Notes: a model not told the origin generated them from the letters alone. DNA of 64,000 nt from Eumeta japonica (GCA_005406025.1 BGZK01000540.1:62001-126000), one strand, 5' to 3'. Counted from the first letter of the stretch, positions 11,011-24,348 are shown. A program made the numbers and translations.

Positions 11011-13078
11011 CTCTCTTTCCACCATAATTTTAATATCGGTATATATTATTAAATTGTAAGACGACTTATCGTCTATCGATTCAATAGCGATATCTGTCAA
11101 AACGCCCGAACAAAAAATGTTTTGCTATGTACCTACGATCCCGCATAAAACTTACGCGTAAATATAATACATTACATAATTGTTATACCCGCACACTGTT
11201 ATTTAATATTGTATTGTTTATGCTTATTGTCGTTTAACAATAATTGTATGTGTTTAAAGTTTGACAGCTTACAATTACCGGCCGGCGCTTTCACCCGCCG
11301 TCGGCCGGCGCCGTACAAAGACGGTCGATCGATTTGTAGCTTTTATAGCGGTTTTTTTTTTCTTGTTTTGACGTGTCCCGTCGCGCCCACAATTTATCGG
11401 ACGGGGAACGCTTTTTGGAGGTCTTACCTGTGCCCGGTGATGTGCCGCACGGCTATCGTTATCGATATTTTTTTTTATCGATAATACATAATACATTTGC
11501 TATCATACGCCGAGTGATTACAAGTAACATCGAGCGTATACTATAGTGATGTGATTTCTATATAAAGTATTGCAATAGATACTTTTCTAACTTGGTATTA
11601 AAATATTGCATTGTATGATTTATAGGAAGTTTTTCATATTCAAAAAAATAATACTTTATAGAACCCCTTTTCGTATTATACTGTTTCCTTATCGCTTATT
11701 TTTTATTAGGATTATGTACTGTAATAATTATTTTGGTTAGCAAGACGAGAATTTCAAAAAATTTGACTGCTCCTTTGCGATATTATCGACCGTCACTGTT
11801 TTAGTGACCTGAGAGTTGACTTGTCAGGGAAGCAATATTAGCACTGCTTCCTTGATTAGCCCTAAACATCTAGTATGAACCCTAAGCATCTAGTACGTTC
11901 TTATCTGGCGAAGTAGTCTTTGAGACGACCAATCACGACTTGTTATGCCATAGGAGTCTGACACCTGCATATTACTTTTACCCGTCCTATACGACACTAC
12001 CCGCTATGGTTTCCTCTTTAAACTTGTGTAAACACTTCCGGTTCTGAGTGACATCCGGTTAAATATGTAGTCCGTTTACGCAGTTTATGCATTTATTTGT
12101 GCTCCGAATTCGTTGCCAAACCGAAAATATTATAAATAAGATAATATTATAATACTTTCATATTTACGACAACCGTTTGATAATAACTAGTACCATCTGC
12201 CCGTGTCTTTACCCGATTGAACTTAAAGTAAATTCCTCAACGTAATATTCAATTTTATTCACGAGTAAAGGTTCGAATTATTTTTTTTTACATCCAACAT
12301 TTATTTTCGGATATTACAAAGCTTTTGGATTGGGTGTATTATCTAAATGCAAAAGCTACGTAGTCTATTATCAAATCTGCAAATTTTTCTAGCAGAAAAG
12401 TTCATTATGGTCTTCAGATATCGCTGGCCGATCACATATTCGATATCCCTATCGATACTTTTTATCGAGGATTTTCCCCTTTTTCATCGATCACGGCGCA
12501 TCACTGCCGCGTTTTCCCGTCTTTACCTGTAAACAAACGCGGCTCGTTTGTGCACGGGTGGTCCTAGCCCAAAAGTGTTTGTATCTTGATATATGACACA
12601 GTGTTGCAACTATTATTATATGTTTTTTATTCCCTTTTGATAAATTAATTAATGGCGTTCAACTCGAAGCGTATATACGGCCTTTATGTCCGCCGCTGTA
12701 TTGTCGGACGGCCGATGAAGAGAAACGGTCAAGCGCGACTCGCAGCCGATGCGCCGAGGTTCCAGAAAATGAGAAATATCCTCTCATTTAATATTAGCCA
12801 TTCCTATTCTGTTTATATTCTAGACAGTACCTCTAAAGTAAAATTTTGCTTGTCTTATTATATGTTTGAAATTTGCTCGTGCATTCCGATTGCCATTTTT
12901 CAGGTGTACCTACAAAAATCACTTTTTTTATATCTATTAGAAGATTATGTTCTATACCAAGATGTTAATCTACCTTTATGCAAAATTGGATTACAACCCA
13001 TTCAATGGTTCGAACGTAATTGAAAGACAAATTATTTGGGACATGCTGTGCAAATCTTTCTCTCAGAAACATTACTCT
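11011..13078. other. non-coding stretch with two GC-rich patches
   Basis: GC-rich patches lie at 11275-11330 (a GCCGGCGC-rich segment) and 12650-12765. The second starts ATGGCGTTCAACTCGAAG and stays open for about 40 codons with some GC-ending codons, so it could be an isolated exon. No homology is recognised and no partner exon was found. Confidence 0.3.

Positions 13079-13105
<27 letters not shown>
13079..13105. repeat. (TG)n microsatellite
   Basis: Thirteen consecutive TG units. Confidence 0.95.
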
Positions 13106-13112
<7 letters not shown>

Positions 13113-13139
13113 GAAAAATTAAACGTTGCTGTATTTAGC

Positions 13140-13375
13140 ATTATTGTGAACTTCGAGGTAACTACATTGTTGTTACGTCATCGCTTTGCAACAACGAATG
13201 GCGTTACATGACATAGGCTACGGATAGCATAATATAAATAAAATATGCAAATATATTATGCATATTAAGTTGTATGAAAATAAATATAAGGAACTTTTTA
13301 TCATGGGAAATTATCATACACTCACAGCAAACTGGAAATGCGCCCAGTAAAGCCCGGTTGCCGGTATATTAAGTA
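13140..13375 (+). repeat. diverged interspersed repeat, copy 1
   Basis: It aligns by eye with 58555-58790. Shared blocks are GGTAACTACATTGTTG against AGATAATTACATTGCTG, ATAAGGAACTTTTT against ATGAGCAACTTTTA, and AAAGCCCGGTTGCC against AAAGCTCGGTTGCC. The copies are old. Confidence 0.45.
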
Positions 13376-14419
13376 ATTAAATAACGATTAATTAAATTTA
13401 AGACCAGTAATAAACCTTGTGGTAAGCACGCACGTCAATAAGTTCATCAAATGGACCGTCTCACTCTCACAGAATTCAGACGTGAAGTAGCGGCTTCCGC
13501 TGTCTCCTATGGTCCGGTGAGTGAGATTTCCGGTGGCCCACTTCCCCTCCGTCGCCGCTCTTCCCCTTTATTTCCTCAGTCCCCCATTCGTCAGCACACT
13601 CCTTCTCCATCGGATATCGCATCCCTATTTAAGAGGCTGGCATCGCACTCGTGACTACTCTGGAGTTGTGAGTGCCCATGAGCTGCGGTGACCACCTGCT
13701 TTGTGACTCAGAGTAGTAGCAAGAGCAAACGAACGTATAATAAAAATTTCAAGGAAAGATGTAAGAGCCCCAAAAAGAAAAAAAAATACAGAAAGTCACA
13801 GTCCGCGGGCTTGTGCCGTAGATTTTTCGTTAAAAAGGCCATAGTCTTTTTTTACTTTCTTCTAATTTGTGTTTTCATAATATCAAGTCTAATATGAGAC
13901 ACCTTAATTTTTTTTAATTTTCAATTCAATATCGACCTCTGCTAACACCCTGACCATTGCGTTCATTACCTCACTTCGGCTCGTCGTCGTGCTCCGCGAG
14001 CTCTTTACGACGGCGCCCGCGCGGGTCTGGCTGGGGGCGTCATCGCGCTGCACCAATTTACAGCTCCACACGACGTCGAGGCTAAACAACCGCGAGTGTG
14101 CGCTTGCGCTGGTCTCGTGACGTCACACGCCGAAAGAACGTTGCGCGACAACTCGCGCAGGCCACTGCACCCTAATCGCGTTCAGCCGCCAGCTACGTAT
14201 CATTTGTCTGGTGGTAATCGGTGATCCTAAGCTAACCATATTTTGTAACACGACAAAGCTCTGCCGGTTATATGTGTACACACAGTTCGATCCTAGATCA
14301 GATAGATCACAGACCATGCTGAGATCCGACAACTGCTTTTAACTTCTCGACTTACGTTTCGTCCCTACTTCGTCTTTCATTGAAACCCCGGAAGACAGCT
14401 TACGTTACCATCGAACCGA
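13376..14419. other. GC-richer stretch without a supported gene
   Basis: 13450-13655 holds a 67-codon plus-strand frame (starting MDRLTLTEFRREVAASAV) and 13905-14090 a 61-codon minus-strand frame. Both lie in GC-rich sequence, but neither shows a known domain or a matching neighbouring exon. A decayed transposase or isolated exons are possible. Confidence 0.3.
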
Positions 14420-14590
14420 GAAGAGGTCAAATTATACCAAACGCTCCGTGCCTCGGACAGTATGTTCAAGCCGCCGGTGCCGGCTTGTAGTCGCAATGAC
14501 GACTGCGGATGTTAGCGGTCCCCAACCCTCGCCAGGCCAGCGGGGAAGTTTCGAAATCTGCCCCGCTCGATCTGAAATAATAGTGGGATG
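14420..14590 (+). mobile_element. SINE body, copy 3 (head missing or decayed)
   Basis: GCTCCGTGCCTCGGACAGTA, CAAGCCGCCGGTGCCGG and GACGACTGCGGATGTTAGCGG match the body of the SINE at 5825-6065. No convincing A or B box remains upstream. Confidence 0.6.
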
Positions 14591-16320
14591 AAAAAAAAAA
14601 TTAATAGCATTATAACTGTAACTAAACACCGATTTACAAATGGCTTCCCACGCTCACGACTCACGAAAAGTCGTATCGTGACAGACAACCATACAGTTGG
14701 TCGCGTTTCGTACTATTACCTGTATGAGGCGATTTGGAAAAGAAAAAAAATGCGATTCCCGGCCGAAATCTCCACATCACGACCGCACCGCCCGCCGGAA
14801 GAGGAAGCTGCGGCTAATACGGCAATTCGGCCCTTATGTCGTGCGGTCGCCTAGGTATCGGCCGGGAGCGATTCCAACTGCGACGACAGATCTCGAACGC
14901 ACGCCTCGCCGTGTCGCCTGAATCTCCCCCGTCCGGCCGGGCCGCCGCTGACCGAATGTCGCTTCTGTGAATTCGCCGTAATTGACGTATTTTGTTTTTT
15001 TTACGTCGACCGCAACCAATTTTCTTGTTGAAGATGACCCGTCCGATTCGGTGCCGTTGTATCGCAATTGATGGGAAGTATTATTCGAGACCGAAAAAGG
15101 TCTCTCATAAGTAGCGGTGACCTCTAGTATGCAAATGCCATCACTTCGTTACCATCTGTTTTGCAGAGATGGAGAATAATACATTCTACGTGGCACTTTT
15201 CATCAAAATTTCATCTCGTTTCTTATCAAAGTTAAATGAAATTATTATGAAGGCCTGCACTTTTGGATGTTACGTTTTTTTTAAATATTTTACTAAAAAT
15301 ATAACGTTCATAAGCCATTTTTGTTATGTTTTTTTTTTCAAATATAAATCACTACTTAAAGACCACCACTAACATATAACCTACCCTCCCACGATCTATT
15401 CGTTTCAGCCCTTAAATGTTTGGCCCGCCATAGCCCAGCGAGTGCTGGAGGTTGTAAAAGACAGTTGTCATCAACGCGATAACAACGTCCGCCACCGAAA
15501 GCCTGCCGTGCTTTTGGAGGCACAGAGCGATTGGTTTAATTTAATTTTAGTTTAATTTCTTTTGATCTGAAAAAAATCATGAATTTCTAAAATACCTCCT
15601 TCTATTTTGATATTGTATGTTGGAAATGAATCGAAATTATAATTATAACAAAATAATTTATTTGTTTATGAAGATGTCAGTTTATGGATAGATGTGTGTA
15701 AGAAATATTAAAAACGAGTTCAAATATCATTCAAATTTTAAATTCAACAAACGCCTATGAAAAGTAGTCCTATCCAATTGTAGAGCATTCGCTCACGCGG
15801 TTCTTGCAACATTTAAACACACAGAACGACATTGCAACACAAATGCACCACAGACCACTACGAAGCATGGCCCGACACTAGCAGCAGTCGTACTGAGTAT
15901 GAGAAATTTGGAAATGAAAAATTGAATGAAATGATATCCTTTTGCTTGTCCTTCGCCATTTTTTCGCAGGGCTGTAATTTATTTTGGGATTTATAAGCGA
16001 ATTCGAGTGATTTAAATTATTTACACGGTTTTTTCTTTGTATGTCGTTTCGCAAAGAATGAAAATTTTAAACACTACGTCTGGATCGTGCGCGATGGGCA
16101 ATACCTACTAACTCAAGTACGTCAATTTCCGTTTATTCCGTGAATAATTATGTGGTAGATCATTATCGTGATGATAAAACTACAATTTTCTACTCATTGA
16201 TCATGTTTCTCTTCAAGTTCCTGTTTCAGTTTTTGCTGGTTTTTGTCGGTGAATATTAGAATTAGTGTTTGGGCCGTGTGGCGACAGGTCATAATGTGCA
16301 GTGCCTTTCCAGAATCACGC

Positions 16321-16324
<4 letters not shown>
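14591..16324. other. non-coding stretch
   Basis: GC-rich patch at 14755-14960 with overlapping short open frames on both strands and no recognisable protein. The remainder is AT-rich. Confidence 0.35.

Positions 16325-16368
<44 letters not shown>
16325..16368. repeat. (TA)n microsatellite
   Basis: About 22 TA units. A minus-strand open frame across it encodes only an Ile-Tyr run. Confidence 0.95.
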
Positions 16369-16371
<3 letters not shown>

Positions 16372-17402
16372 GTAGGTAGGCTAGTTGTAGGTGGCATGTG
16401 AAACATCCGGCCTCCGCGCTTAGTCTCGCGAATGAGGGTTCGCGTTCGATTTAAAATTTGATTAGAGAAAGTAGAATAGAATAGTAGAAGCCGAGCTCGA
16501 GAAAAACAAGAGAAATAGTAGAGAGAGAAATATAGGAAAGGGTTGAGGAGGGCTCATGCCCAAGCGCACAAGTTTCGATAGTGATATAAAAGTGGATTGT
16601 TATAAGTAATACAATGGAAAGTCTGTACTGAAATTGGTAAGAAGATTGCTTCTACTTACCTTTTATTTAAACAATTGAATTTCTGGACTTCATCAAAGAT
16701 CCAGAAGGATGCTTTCTTAGTTACTTACTAAAGGAGCTTACATTATTGATAGTTAAATTCAAATACAACCTCGACGGCCCGACGAAAGCGTGAGCTGGAG
16801 TATTATTGAGCTTTTAACGCTGCTAAAAATGCAGAAACATTAGAATAACAATCTACACGCAATTTTCAAATTTTGAAATCGTTTAAACTCATTATTTTTG
16901 TACTTATATTTACACACCTTGAGTTTTGTTACTTTTTATCGAGTTTTATGTTCTTCGATTTAATAAAGGTTATTTTTTTTTTCGTTTTGCCTACCTCGGT
17001 TGGCGCCGCCTCTGAAGATAATTATTTATCTTTAAAGATTTTTGGAGTTTGTATTTTTCCTAAAAGTTACTTTTATGAAAACTTTTCCAAATAGAAATAT
17101 GGTATTGCGTGAGTAGAGGTGTTAATTCGCGGAAATCCATAATAGACACTTGCTTAGGTGTTCGATATCTGTCAATCCTCTGGAATCAATGTTCAATCAT
17201 TTGGATGGAGATTCGTAGTGGAGAGGCAGATTCGAGGGTCAGCGGTGGTTGCGTGCTGCATGTTAATGCGTGTCGCAGGCAAGCGCCTATGTAGATAGTT
17301 ATGTAAGTTTTGTTTTAATTTAATCATTTCTGAGTTTGAGATTTCAAAATATGCGACATCAACATGGAAGCGAGAGTCGCACGAATGCGAAGTACGGGGG
17401 GT

Positions 17403-17469
17403 GAGGCTTCAAGGAGGGGATGAGGCTTCAAGGAGGGGATGAGGCTTCAAGGAGGGGATGAGGCTTCAA
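17403..17469. repeat. 19-bp minisatellite
   Basis: Three exact tandem copies of GAGGCTTCAAGGAGGGGAT plus a partial fourth (17460-17469). Confidence 0.95.
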
Positions 17470-17916
17470 ACTCGCGTGTGGTGTAACTTACGTATGGGCC
17501 TCTTTACCGAGTAGGAGCATAATTTTGTCACTTACTTAATTAACGGTCACAGCTTGAGACAGTAATATTTTTAAAAATTGGTAGAGGCATTTCACGAGCT
17601 CTTCGTTCTGATGTTATCAAATGTAGCCAACCCCATTAGATTTGCTTACCATATTCTATACCATCAAACGAGCAATTCTTAAATATATGCAGGCTGTCTC
17701 GGAGTCGGTCCTACCGATTTCGATTTTTATTTTTTTGAAGAGAAACCTTCTTTAGGGACGTGGGGCACTTTGACATGTAGAAAAAAAAAACACTGAGTTC
17801 GCGTGACGTCACACTCAGATACGTATATATGTAGATATCTGTGTGCATATGCATGTAGTACTTTTCATCATCAGATTTATATATAGATACATTTATATAA
17901 ATATATTAATAGAAAA

Positions 17917-18655
17917 ATAATTGGCCAAGAGCTTGTCGGACCAAGTACGTTGTTACACTCTTTCCACGTTTCCCGCACAAAATAGTTCTAAGCACTTTAG
18001 TCGCCTATAACTAGAGAAACAAGTAGGTATGTCGACTGTTATTATAAAATTAGTGTAAACTAAAGTGCATCAACAAAATAGCGTATCTTCATGTCACTTA
18101 CATCCTTTTATTGAGAAGCGCAGTGTTTCGGCAATAACTCAAAAACAGTATATCCGACGATGTTCAAAATAATTTTCGTTAAAAGTATTTATTAAGCGTT
18201 ACCTTCGTAATTTTTTTCATATTTTGAATATACGATTTAGAAAATAAAGGTGGTACACGATTTTTGCAACTTTCTGAGCGATTATGTCCGAAATTATTCA
18301 CGTAATCAAAAAAATTGCTTAGAAACCTTAGTGTTTTTAAAAGAACTGTCAAAATATGTGCTACTGGTTGATGTTTGCTGAAAAAAGAAAACTCAGCTTC
18401 TGTTACATGTATGGTGTGCCCCCCTAGAAATATTTATTTTATTATTTAACCAATAAACTAAATAGCGGCTTATACAAGACACCTACACTATAAATTTCAT
18501 CAATATACGTCTTGTGGTTTTTGTATAAAATGCCTGTGACATACGGACAGACGGACGGATACGACAAAACTAATATGAGGGTATATATATTAGTTTACAA
18601 TATATAACCTAAATAAAGTAATAAACTAAAAATTCCGTTTTTGCCATTTTGGCCA
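17917..18655 (+). repeat. unnamed interspersed repeat (family A), copy 1
   Basis: It begins ATTGGCCAAGAGCTTGTCGG and ends near TTCCGTTTTTGCCATTTTGG. Diagnostic internal strings are AGAGAAACAAGTAGGTATGTC, GGCAATAACTCAAA, GTTACATGTATGG and GTGACATACGGACAGACGGA. Further copies lie at 24586-25345 (minus), 30395-30895 and 31756-32376. No coding capacity is visible. The outer ends resemble widespread insect elements with GGCCAAG and CGGAACCC-type termini. Confidence 0.75.
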
Positions 18656-20744
18656 CTGTACAGATGAAAAAAATATACCATTCATATAATATTTAAATGA
18701 ATAGTTTCAATTGACTGTGTCCAATGATCGAAATCTCAGCACTACAAGATATAAAACTAGAATTAATGCCGCTTTTAAAATATATTTGCATAGATTTTAA
18801 TTAAAATTGTTCCTAGTTATTATAAGCCTTTAGTATAAGTTTTCAAATATGATGATAATAATATTAATGAGAGAATCGTTATAATTATAGATGAAAATTG
18901 ACGAAATAACGCTGAAAATCCAATTAATTCATTAAATTTTATAAAATTGATATGTATTTGTAAGTTTGTTTGTATTATATAGATAATAATCATTCTATTT
19001 CATGTAAAACAGCGCAATAAATGAAAATTTCATTACTATATTAATAAGTTGATAAAAATAATTTCTAATAAAAAATAAGTCTAAAAAATATTTTTTGTTA
19101 ACCCAAAAATAATGTTTACAAGTTTATGAAGCTAAGAAGTTTTCAATTTTGATGTACAGTCCTACAACTGACAGTTTTGTTTATTTTTTTCAAATCTATT
19201 AATGAATGTTTTTCTTGAAAAAACGTGATTATATACAAAAAAATTTAAACATCTAACAATGTCGCATAGCGCCATCTTGTTAATTTATGAGGTACTTACA
19301 TTGATTGTGTAAATTTTTGAACTCTTGCATTGATGGTAATTTAAAATTTTGTGATGTTTCTTAATTACATTGTCCAAATCCAAGTCTTTTTGAGAAAAAA
19401 ACTTGATTTCACCCAAAAAAATGTATTTACATGAGATTTTATGTTTTAAATTTATCTATACATATATCGATATTGGTGTCTTTTCTGAAGACGATTTTAA
19501 AGGCAAAAATCGTTATTGGTGAACAAGCCGGAAAAGAGTTACAAATACCTACAATGACTGTTTATCACTGGGATGTATCCTGCAGCGACAACGATTTTCA
19601 GTTAAATCTAAATCTGCTAGACAGTGCACAAATCTTAAGACCAAATTGTCGAATTTATTGCAACTTATTATAATACTATCAGATTGTATGCATGGCACGT
19701 TGTATGTAGGATTTTCCAGATCGAAGCGACGAACTACATTAAAAATATAGCTCCTAAAAGAAAATTCTCGACATACCCGCAGTATAGTGGGTATCCGTAC
19801 TATAGTACGGAAGAAAGTATTAAGTTAAAACCAGATTTCGCTATAGTGAAACTAGACTGAACTTTAAAAATTTATAAATATTATTAGGTAAACTGTAAAG
19901 TAACAGCCATAGTAAAGTGTTAAAATAAGTGTATTCATGATTTGTTTATTTATTCGTATACAAGATTGCAAATTTTTTATATGCAACAAGATTTTACAAA
20001 AATAACGCCGAGTGTAGCTCAGTCATCTGCAACACACTAAATGTTACACAAACTAAGGCGATCACGATACTCTCAACCTAAATTATTTAAACAGTTTTAG
20101 CAAAAGTATAACATTTTTAAATAGTGTCATCTATTGGCAAAAAGTAACATTATTCATTATAAACGTAATAGAGCCATCTATTGTGCGATAGCGAAATTAT
20201 GACGAAATGTATTCGTACATATAGGTTTTTAAATAGTTTGAATAGTTACTACAAGATATAATTATCTATGATATTCATTACATTATTATAATTATTATTT
20301 ACATAATTTTATCGAGTCCTTTTATACAATCTCCTTATAAACTGATTTTTGACAAAAAGGCCCTTTTAATGAAGTCACTTAAAAGTACTTTTAGCACAAT
20401 TTCATTTCCATCAAATTTGACTTTTATTTATAATATAATTTTAAACTAAAAATTCTATAGGCGGTACAGAGCATATTTTTATATTACTTCCTTGCCATAG
20501 TTATTGATTTACCAAGTTTTAGTTTTCACGTAATATTTCATAAATGCCTACAATGAACTGTTTACAGTTATATTACAATTTATCAAATATTTTTTATATG
20601 CAATTATTTCCAATGATAATAATAAACTTTAATTCGATATGTGGTGTATTTTTAATATCATCCAATTAATAAACCAAGTAGATGTAGTTACATACAGCAA
20701 CATTTAAATATAACAGCCAGTATTGTTGAATTATAAAATCTAGA
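18656..20744. other. AT-rich non-coding stretch
   Basis: No gene. Short traces near 19220-19300 (GTGATTATATAC, then GCGCCATCTTG) recall the diverged repeat at 58490-58560. Confidence 0.4.
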
Positions 20745-20925
20745 TTGTCTATACATATATTAGCGAAATATCAATGATTGACTGACTTATCGCGAGATCT
20801 CCAAAACCATAGGTTCGATTGACTTGAAATTCATAATAGTTAATCTTTTCGGGGCGTAGACGCTAAGAACGGATTTTACGCAAATCCTATCCAAAAAAAA
20901 ACTTCATCATTTTATGAGATCTTGG
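20745..20925 (+). repeat. interspersed repeat (family D), copy 1
   Basis: GACTGACTTATCGCGAGATC, CTCCAAAACCATAGGTTCGA and CTTTTCGGGGCGTAGACG match 45580-45690 closely. Both copies lie in the same orientation. Confidence 0.75.
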
Positions 20926-22639
20926 AAACTAGAAGCCGTTAAATATTGTTTACATAAGTGGCCAGTTCTAGAAACTTATAGTGCTCCCCACGTATAATCG
21001 ATATAATTTTATATTCAACTAAGAATTTGTTTGATATCCACGAGGATGGAGCCGCCGACGAAAGCTAATATTTGCATATTTTAATACTTATCCTCAGAGA
21101 CGTACTGAGCTTGAAGAGCCCGGGTGATATTATGAATATAAGGGCTCCCCAGAAGTCTTCGATGAGGGTAGATGGAATACAGAGTTTTAATGGTTAAAAA
21201 CGTACGTCGAATATCACAAAGCAAATCAAAATCGGTTGATTCGTTTAAAAGTTGCCGCCGTCCAAAAATTTCCAAAAAAGCGCTTTTTCAAAGTAACTTT
21301 CCAATTTTTTGACATGTCAATTCTAATACATCCATCACTTTAAACAAAAAAACAACCTCAAAAGACGCAAACAGATCAAAATTGGCTGTTTAGTTCAAAA
21401 GATATGGCCTTTAAAAAATTTCAAAAAATGCCTTCTTAAAATACTTTTCATATTTTTTGATGGAGCAATACTCTTAAAATGACATCATTTTCGTACCAAA
21501 AAAAACAGCATCGAATTCCACAATTTAATTACCTAATTAATAAATGCTGATCAAAAGTAAAAAAAAAATCGCCATTATAACTTTTGAGCTCAGAAATCTA
21601 CAAGAGAGCTATCTCTGAGCTAAATAGCAGAAAGTTTCAAGGGCGGCCTCGTGATCATCCGTTCTTCGAATTCGTCTGTCGCATTTCCCTCTAAGCATGA
21701 ATGAACTATATTACATATCGGCCGTAAGCCTGGGGTGGGTGCGGTCGGGGCCCGGCCGGCAAACGCCACCTTGACCATATGGCCCGTCCGACCCTGCTTG
21801 TATAAATAGAGTATTTTATGACGTTATAATTTGCAATAAAATTAAGTGGAATTCTGAATAAAATCACACGAGGTTTGTAATATATTTATTTACTTATCTC
21901 TAAATACAGGATTTATATTATTATAATTAGATTTTAACATTATTAAGACATGCGCACGCCCGCTGAAGATAATTTTGAAAAGTATAAAAAACTTCATGAG
22001 AATCTTAGAGAATGTCTGCACAGGGAATCAGAGATAAAATTTCTTATATCACACATAAGTAATAAGTGCATATTTTTGATTCTTTTTTTACGTTCACATA
22101 TATTACGAATGTCGAATACCAAATCATCCTTTGAAATTAATAAATACATTTCCATATTAAACAAAATCGAATACAAACATCTTGTGGAATGAAGATTATT
22201 ATAGACTTCAAAAAAAAAAAAAGATTTTCTATAGACCTTGGTTTAATTCAGATTGATATATTATTTCTATGTACCCAACAATTCGCTTATTACGGACACA
22301 CGTTCGCACCGATCGTTTGCATTTGGTCTGTATGAATTTCATAGTTACTCTATGGGAGAAAATCATGGACCATTTTACATAGAAGGGGCATACAGGTGAT
22401 TCGCTTAACAAGTTGCCATCGCTAACTTCGTTGCTACCTTTTTAAATACCCGTTATATTACATCCAACTCCGCTGCCAATCGAATGGTAAGACAAATTAC
22501 GGGCACACCTAACAACGAATGTGTATTTATTATTGAATTAAGTTTCATTTAAAATGGCGCACACGACCCGAGTAGAATAAGGATATTTTGGCGTGATTTA
22601 ATCATCTAGAAATTATGAAATTAAGCTACACTCACATGA
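20926..22639. other. non-coding stretch
   Basis: No recognisable gene. Repeated phrases such as AAAATCGGTTGATTCGTTTA and CAAAATTGGCTGTTTAGTTC (21227-21400) look like decayed LINE 3' tails. Confidence 0.35.
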
Positions 22640-22915
22640 GAAATATACATATATCGGAGGATATATATGTGTATATGAAGATAAAAAGGGAAAGGGCAGG
22701 GAAAAGGGAGAATGGATGGGATGAGAATCAGCGACCTAGAAATTCTTATGCAGACCAAATCGGCAATATATTAGAGTTGATTTCTGAACATCCGAAACAT
22801 GAAACGATTGATCGACAGTCGGTGACACAAAAAAAACTATATAAGGGTAGTACCAGGTGAAGATCTGTGATCTCTGCCTAGCCCTCTAGGGAATAGACAC
22901 ATAGGCCTATATAAT
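22640..22915 (+). mobile_element. LINE 3'-end fragment, probably RTE-like
   Basis: The plus-strand frame over 22660-22860 gives GWDENQRPRNSYADQIGNIL. After a shift, GATCTGTGATCTCTGCCTAG near 22862 reads RSVISA-PSRE. This matches the C-terminal pattern of insect LINEs ending in a SxISAYPS-type motif. The same terminal block recurs at 28108-28165. Frame breaks show that it is dead. Confidence 0.5.
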
Positions 22916-23572
22916 GTGTATATTATACAGATAAAATATTTGTGAAAGCGACTACACATATACGAAATAAGGAAATCGATAAACAGCCTAATTCAGATGT
23001 TTCAGTCATTTCAATGCAAGAGACGGCCGGCCACTTTTGACTTTGGCCCATTTTTTTTATTCGTTTGAGATACGTCACATTCCCAATAATTTTAATTTCA
23101 TATTCTATCTTATTTAATTTAAAAATTTGTCTCGATAAGATCGTTTGAACTAACATCTTCACTCCTTCAGAAGTCAGCATAAAATTAATACAAAATACTT
23201 GCGCAAATTAAACATCTATTATTTGTAAATAACCACCATCGTCTGTAATATATATATGCAAATACGAGACGAAAAAAATCTTAAATTCCACATGTAAAAT
23301 ATTGTCTATTTCAACAGTACAGTACCATCAAATCAGGCAACAGTAAGTGTGGTGAGATTTGTTCAGATTTTAAAACAATTCACAAGGGGGCATTTAAACA
23401 AATATTATGTAAGCAGGCTTAAGCAGATGTTTAAAACCTTATTTTAAACAAAATAAAGTACAAAACTACGAAATTGTTTTCAAAACAATATTTATAATAC
23501 GTATTAATAATATTATTTTTATTATAGTTAAGCCCAGTTTTCTTTCTTATCACTTATTACAATTAAATAGTT

Positions 23573-23606
23573 GTTTCGAGAATTGACTTATGTTAATTCT
23601 CGAAAC
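23573..23606. repeat. perfect 12-bp inverted repeat
   Basis: GTTTCGAGAATT and AATTCTCGAAAC are separated by 10 bases. It lies 3' of the AP-3 sigma gene. The absence of a T run argues against any defined terminator role. Confidence 0.7.
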
Positions 23607-23853
23607 TTTAAACTACTAAGTGTAGTGGATGAGAACAGTTTCAAATGAACCAATACTCAATTCGGGAATCCCCAAACTTAATTTCGATATTATTATTATT
23701 AATATTTGAATTTGAATAGCTTTGATTCAAATTTAACTGATTTTCAAATAAATTTAAAAGTTTTGGTCTGTTTTATTTCTTCATAATTCTCTTACGATCT
23801 GAGGATCTAATCAATAGAAATTTACTTGCATAATACACAAAACACCCCCTAAT

Positions 23854-23859
23854 TTTATT
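23854..23859 (-). promoter_or_regulatory. candidate polyadenylation signal of the AP-3 sigma gene
   Basis: AATAAA on the minus strand, 151 nt past the long-isoform stop (24010) and about 490 nt past the short-isoform stop (24349). Other AATAAA-like sites lie further on, so the site used is uncertain. Confidence 0.4.
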
Positions 23860-24009
23860 TTCATTGAAAAAAAATATATATATTTGCGAATGTAAAAAAT
23901 TATATCACAAATAAGGCAACGCATTACTCTTGTAATTAATAGTTCATTTCCCTGTTGCGCATATTGACAGTACAATGCGTTCGTACATAAAAAAAAAACT
24001 CATTGTGAT

Positions 24010-24339
24010 TTAAGAAACTTGGTTTTTATCCCTCTTCTTCTTCCTCTTCGCGCCGTCGTGCTCGTGAACGGACCCGGAGAGGTCCTGGTAGCCCTCCATG
24101 CTCCTGCTTTCGTAGTTGGGCACGCTGACGCCTTCAGTTTGCTGGTAGTTTTCGTACTCGTCCTTCTTCCCGGAAAACGTCTCCGAGAATTTGTTGCCGA
24201 AAGTCTCCGAACCGAAGAATTTGTTCGCGAACGTGTCGCCGGATTTCTGCGTCAGGTTCTGGTACTTGTCGTTGGGGGGGCAGATGGTGTTCAGGATGTT
24301 GGTGGCTATGGCAACGGGCGTCGCAGGGTAGGAACCCTG
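24010..24339 (-). CDS. AP3S2: AP-3 sigma alternative terminal exon: 109-residue C-terminal extension
   Basis: A second acceptor, GACCGCTGCAG|CAG, lies 24 nt past the first. Splicing exon 6 to 24339 stays in phase 0, skips the TGA at 24351-24349, and reads 109 codons to TAA at 24012-24010, predicting 296 residues in all. The stretch has no stop, about four in five codons end in G or C in an AT-rich setting, and the composition is hydrophilic. Visible features are two YxxPhi-type motifs (KYQNL and GYQDL), a repeated NKF..ETF pattern (ANKFFGSETF, GNKFSETFSG), and a basic tail (KRKKKRDK). I recognise no homologous domain. Alternatives are a conserved 3' untranslated region or a separate gene; the exact frame match with exon 6 favours an isoform. 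The neighbouring CAGCAG could also add or drop one Gln. Confidence 0.7.
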   Translation of the reverse strand, partial: QGSYPATPVAIATNILNTICPPNDKYQNLTQKSGDTFANKFFGSETFGNKFSETFSGKKDEYENYQQTEGVSVPNYESRSMEGYQDLSGSVHEHDGAKRKKKRDKNQVS

Positions 24340-24348
24340 CTGCAGCGG

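Noticed and set aside
13451..13654. A 67-codon plus-strand frame resembling the start of a transposase
   Set aside because: The EFR...A pattern alone is too weak, and no catalytic or zinc-binding residues follow.
16194..16406. A 70-codon minus-strand frame
   Set aside because: Its core is an Ile-Tyr run from the (TA)n microsatellite.
17403..17469. Tandem direct repeats considered as a CRISPR array
   Set aside because: The units are contiguous without spacers and the genome is eukaryotic; it is a minisatellite.
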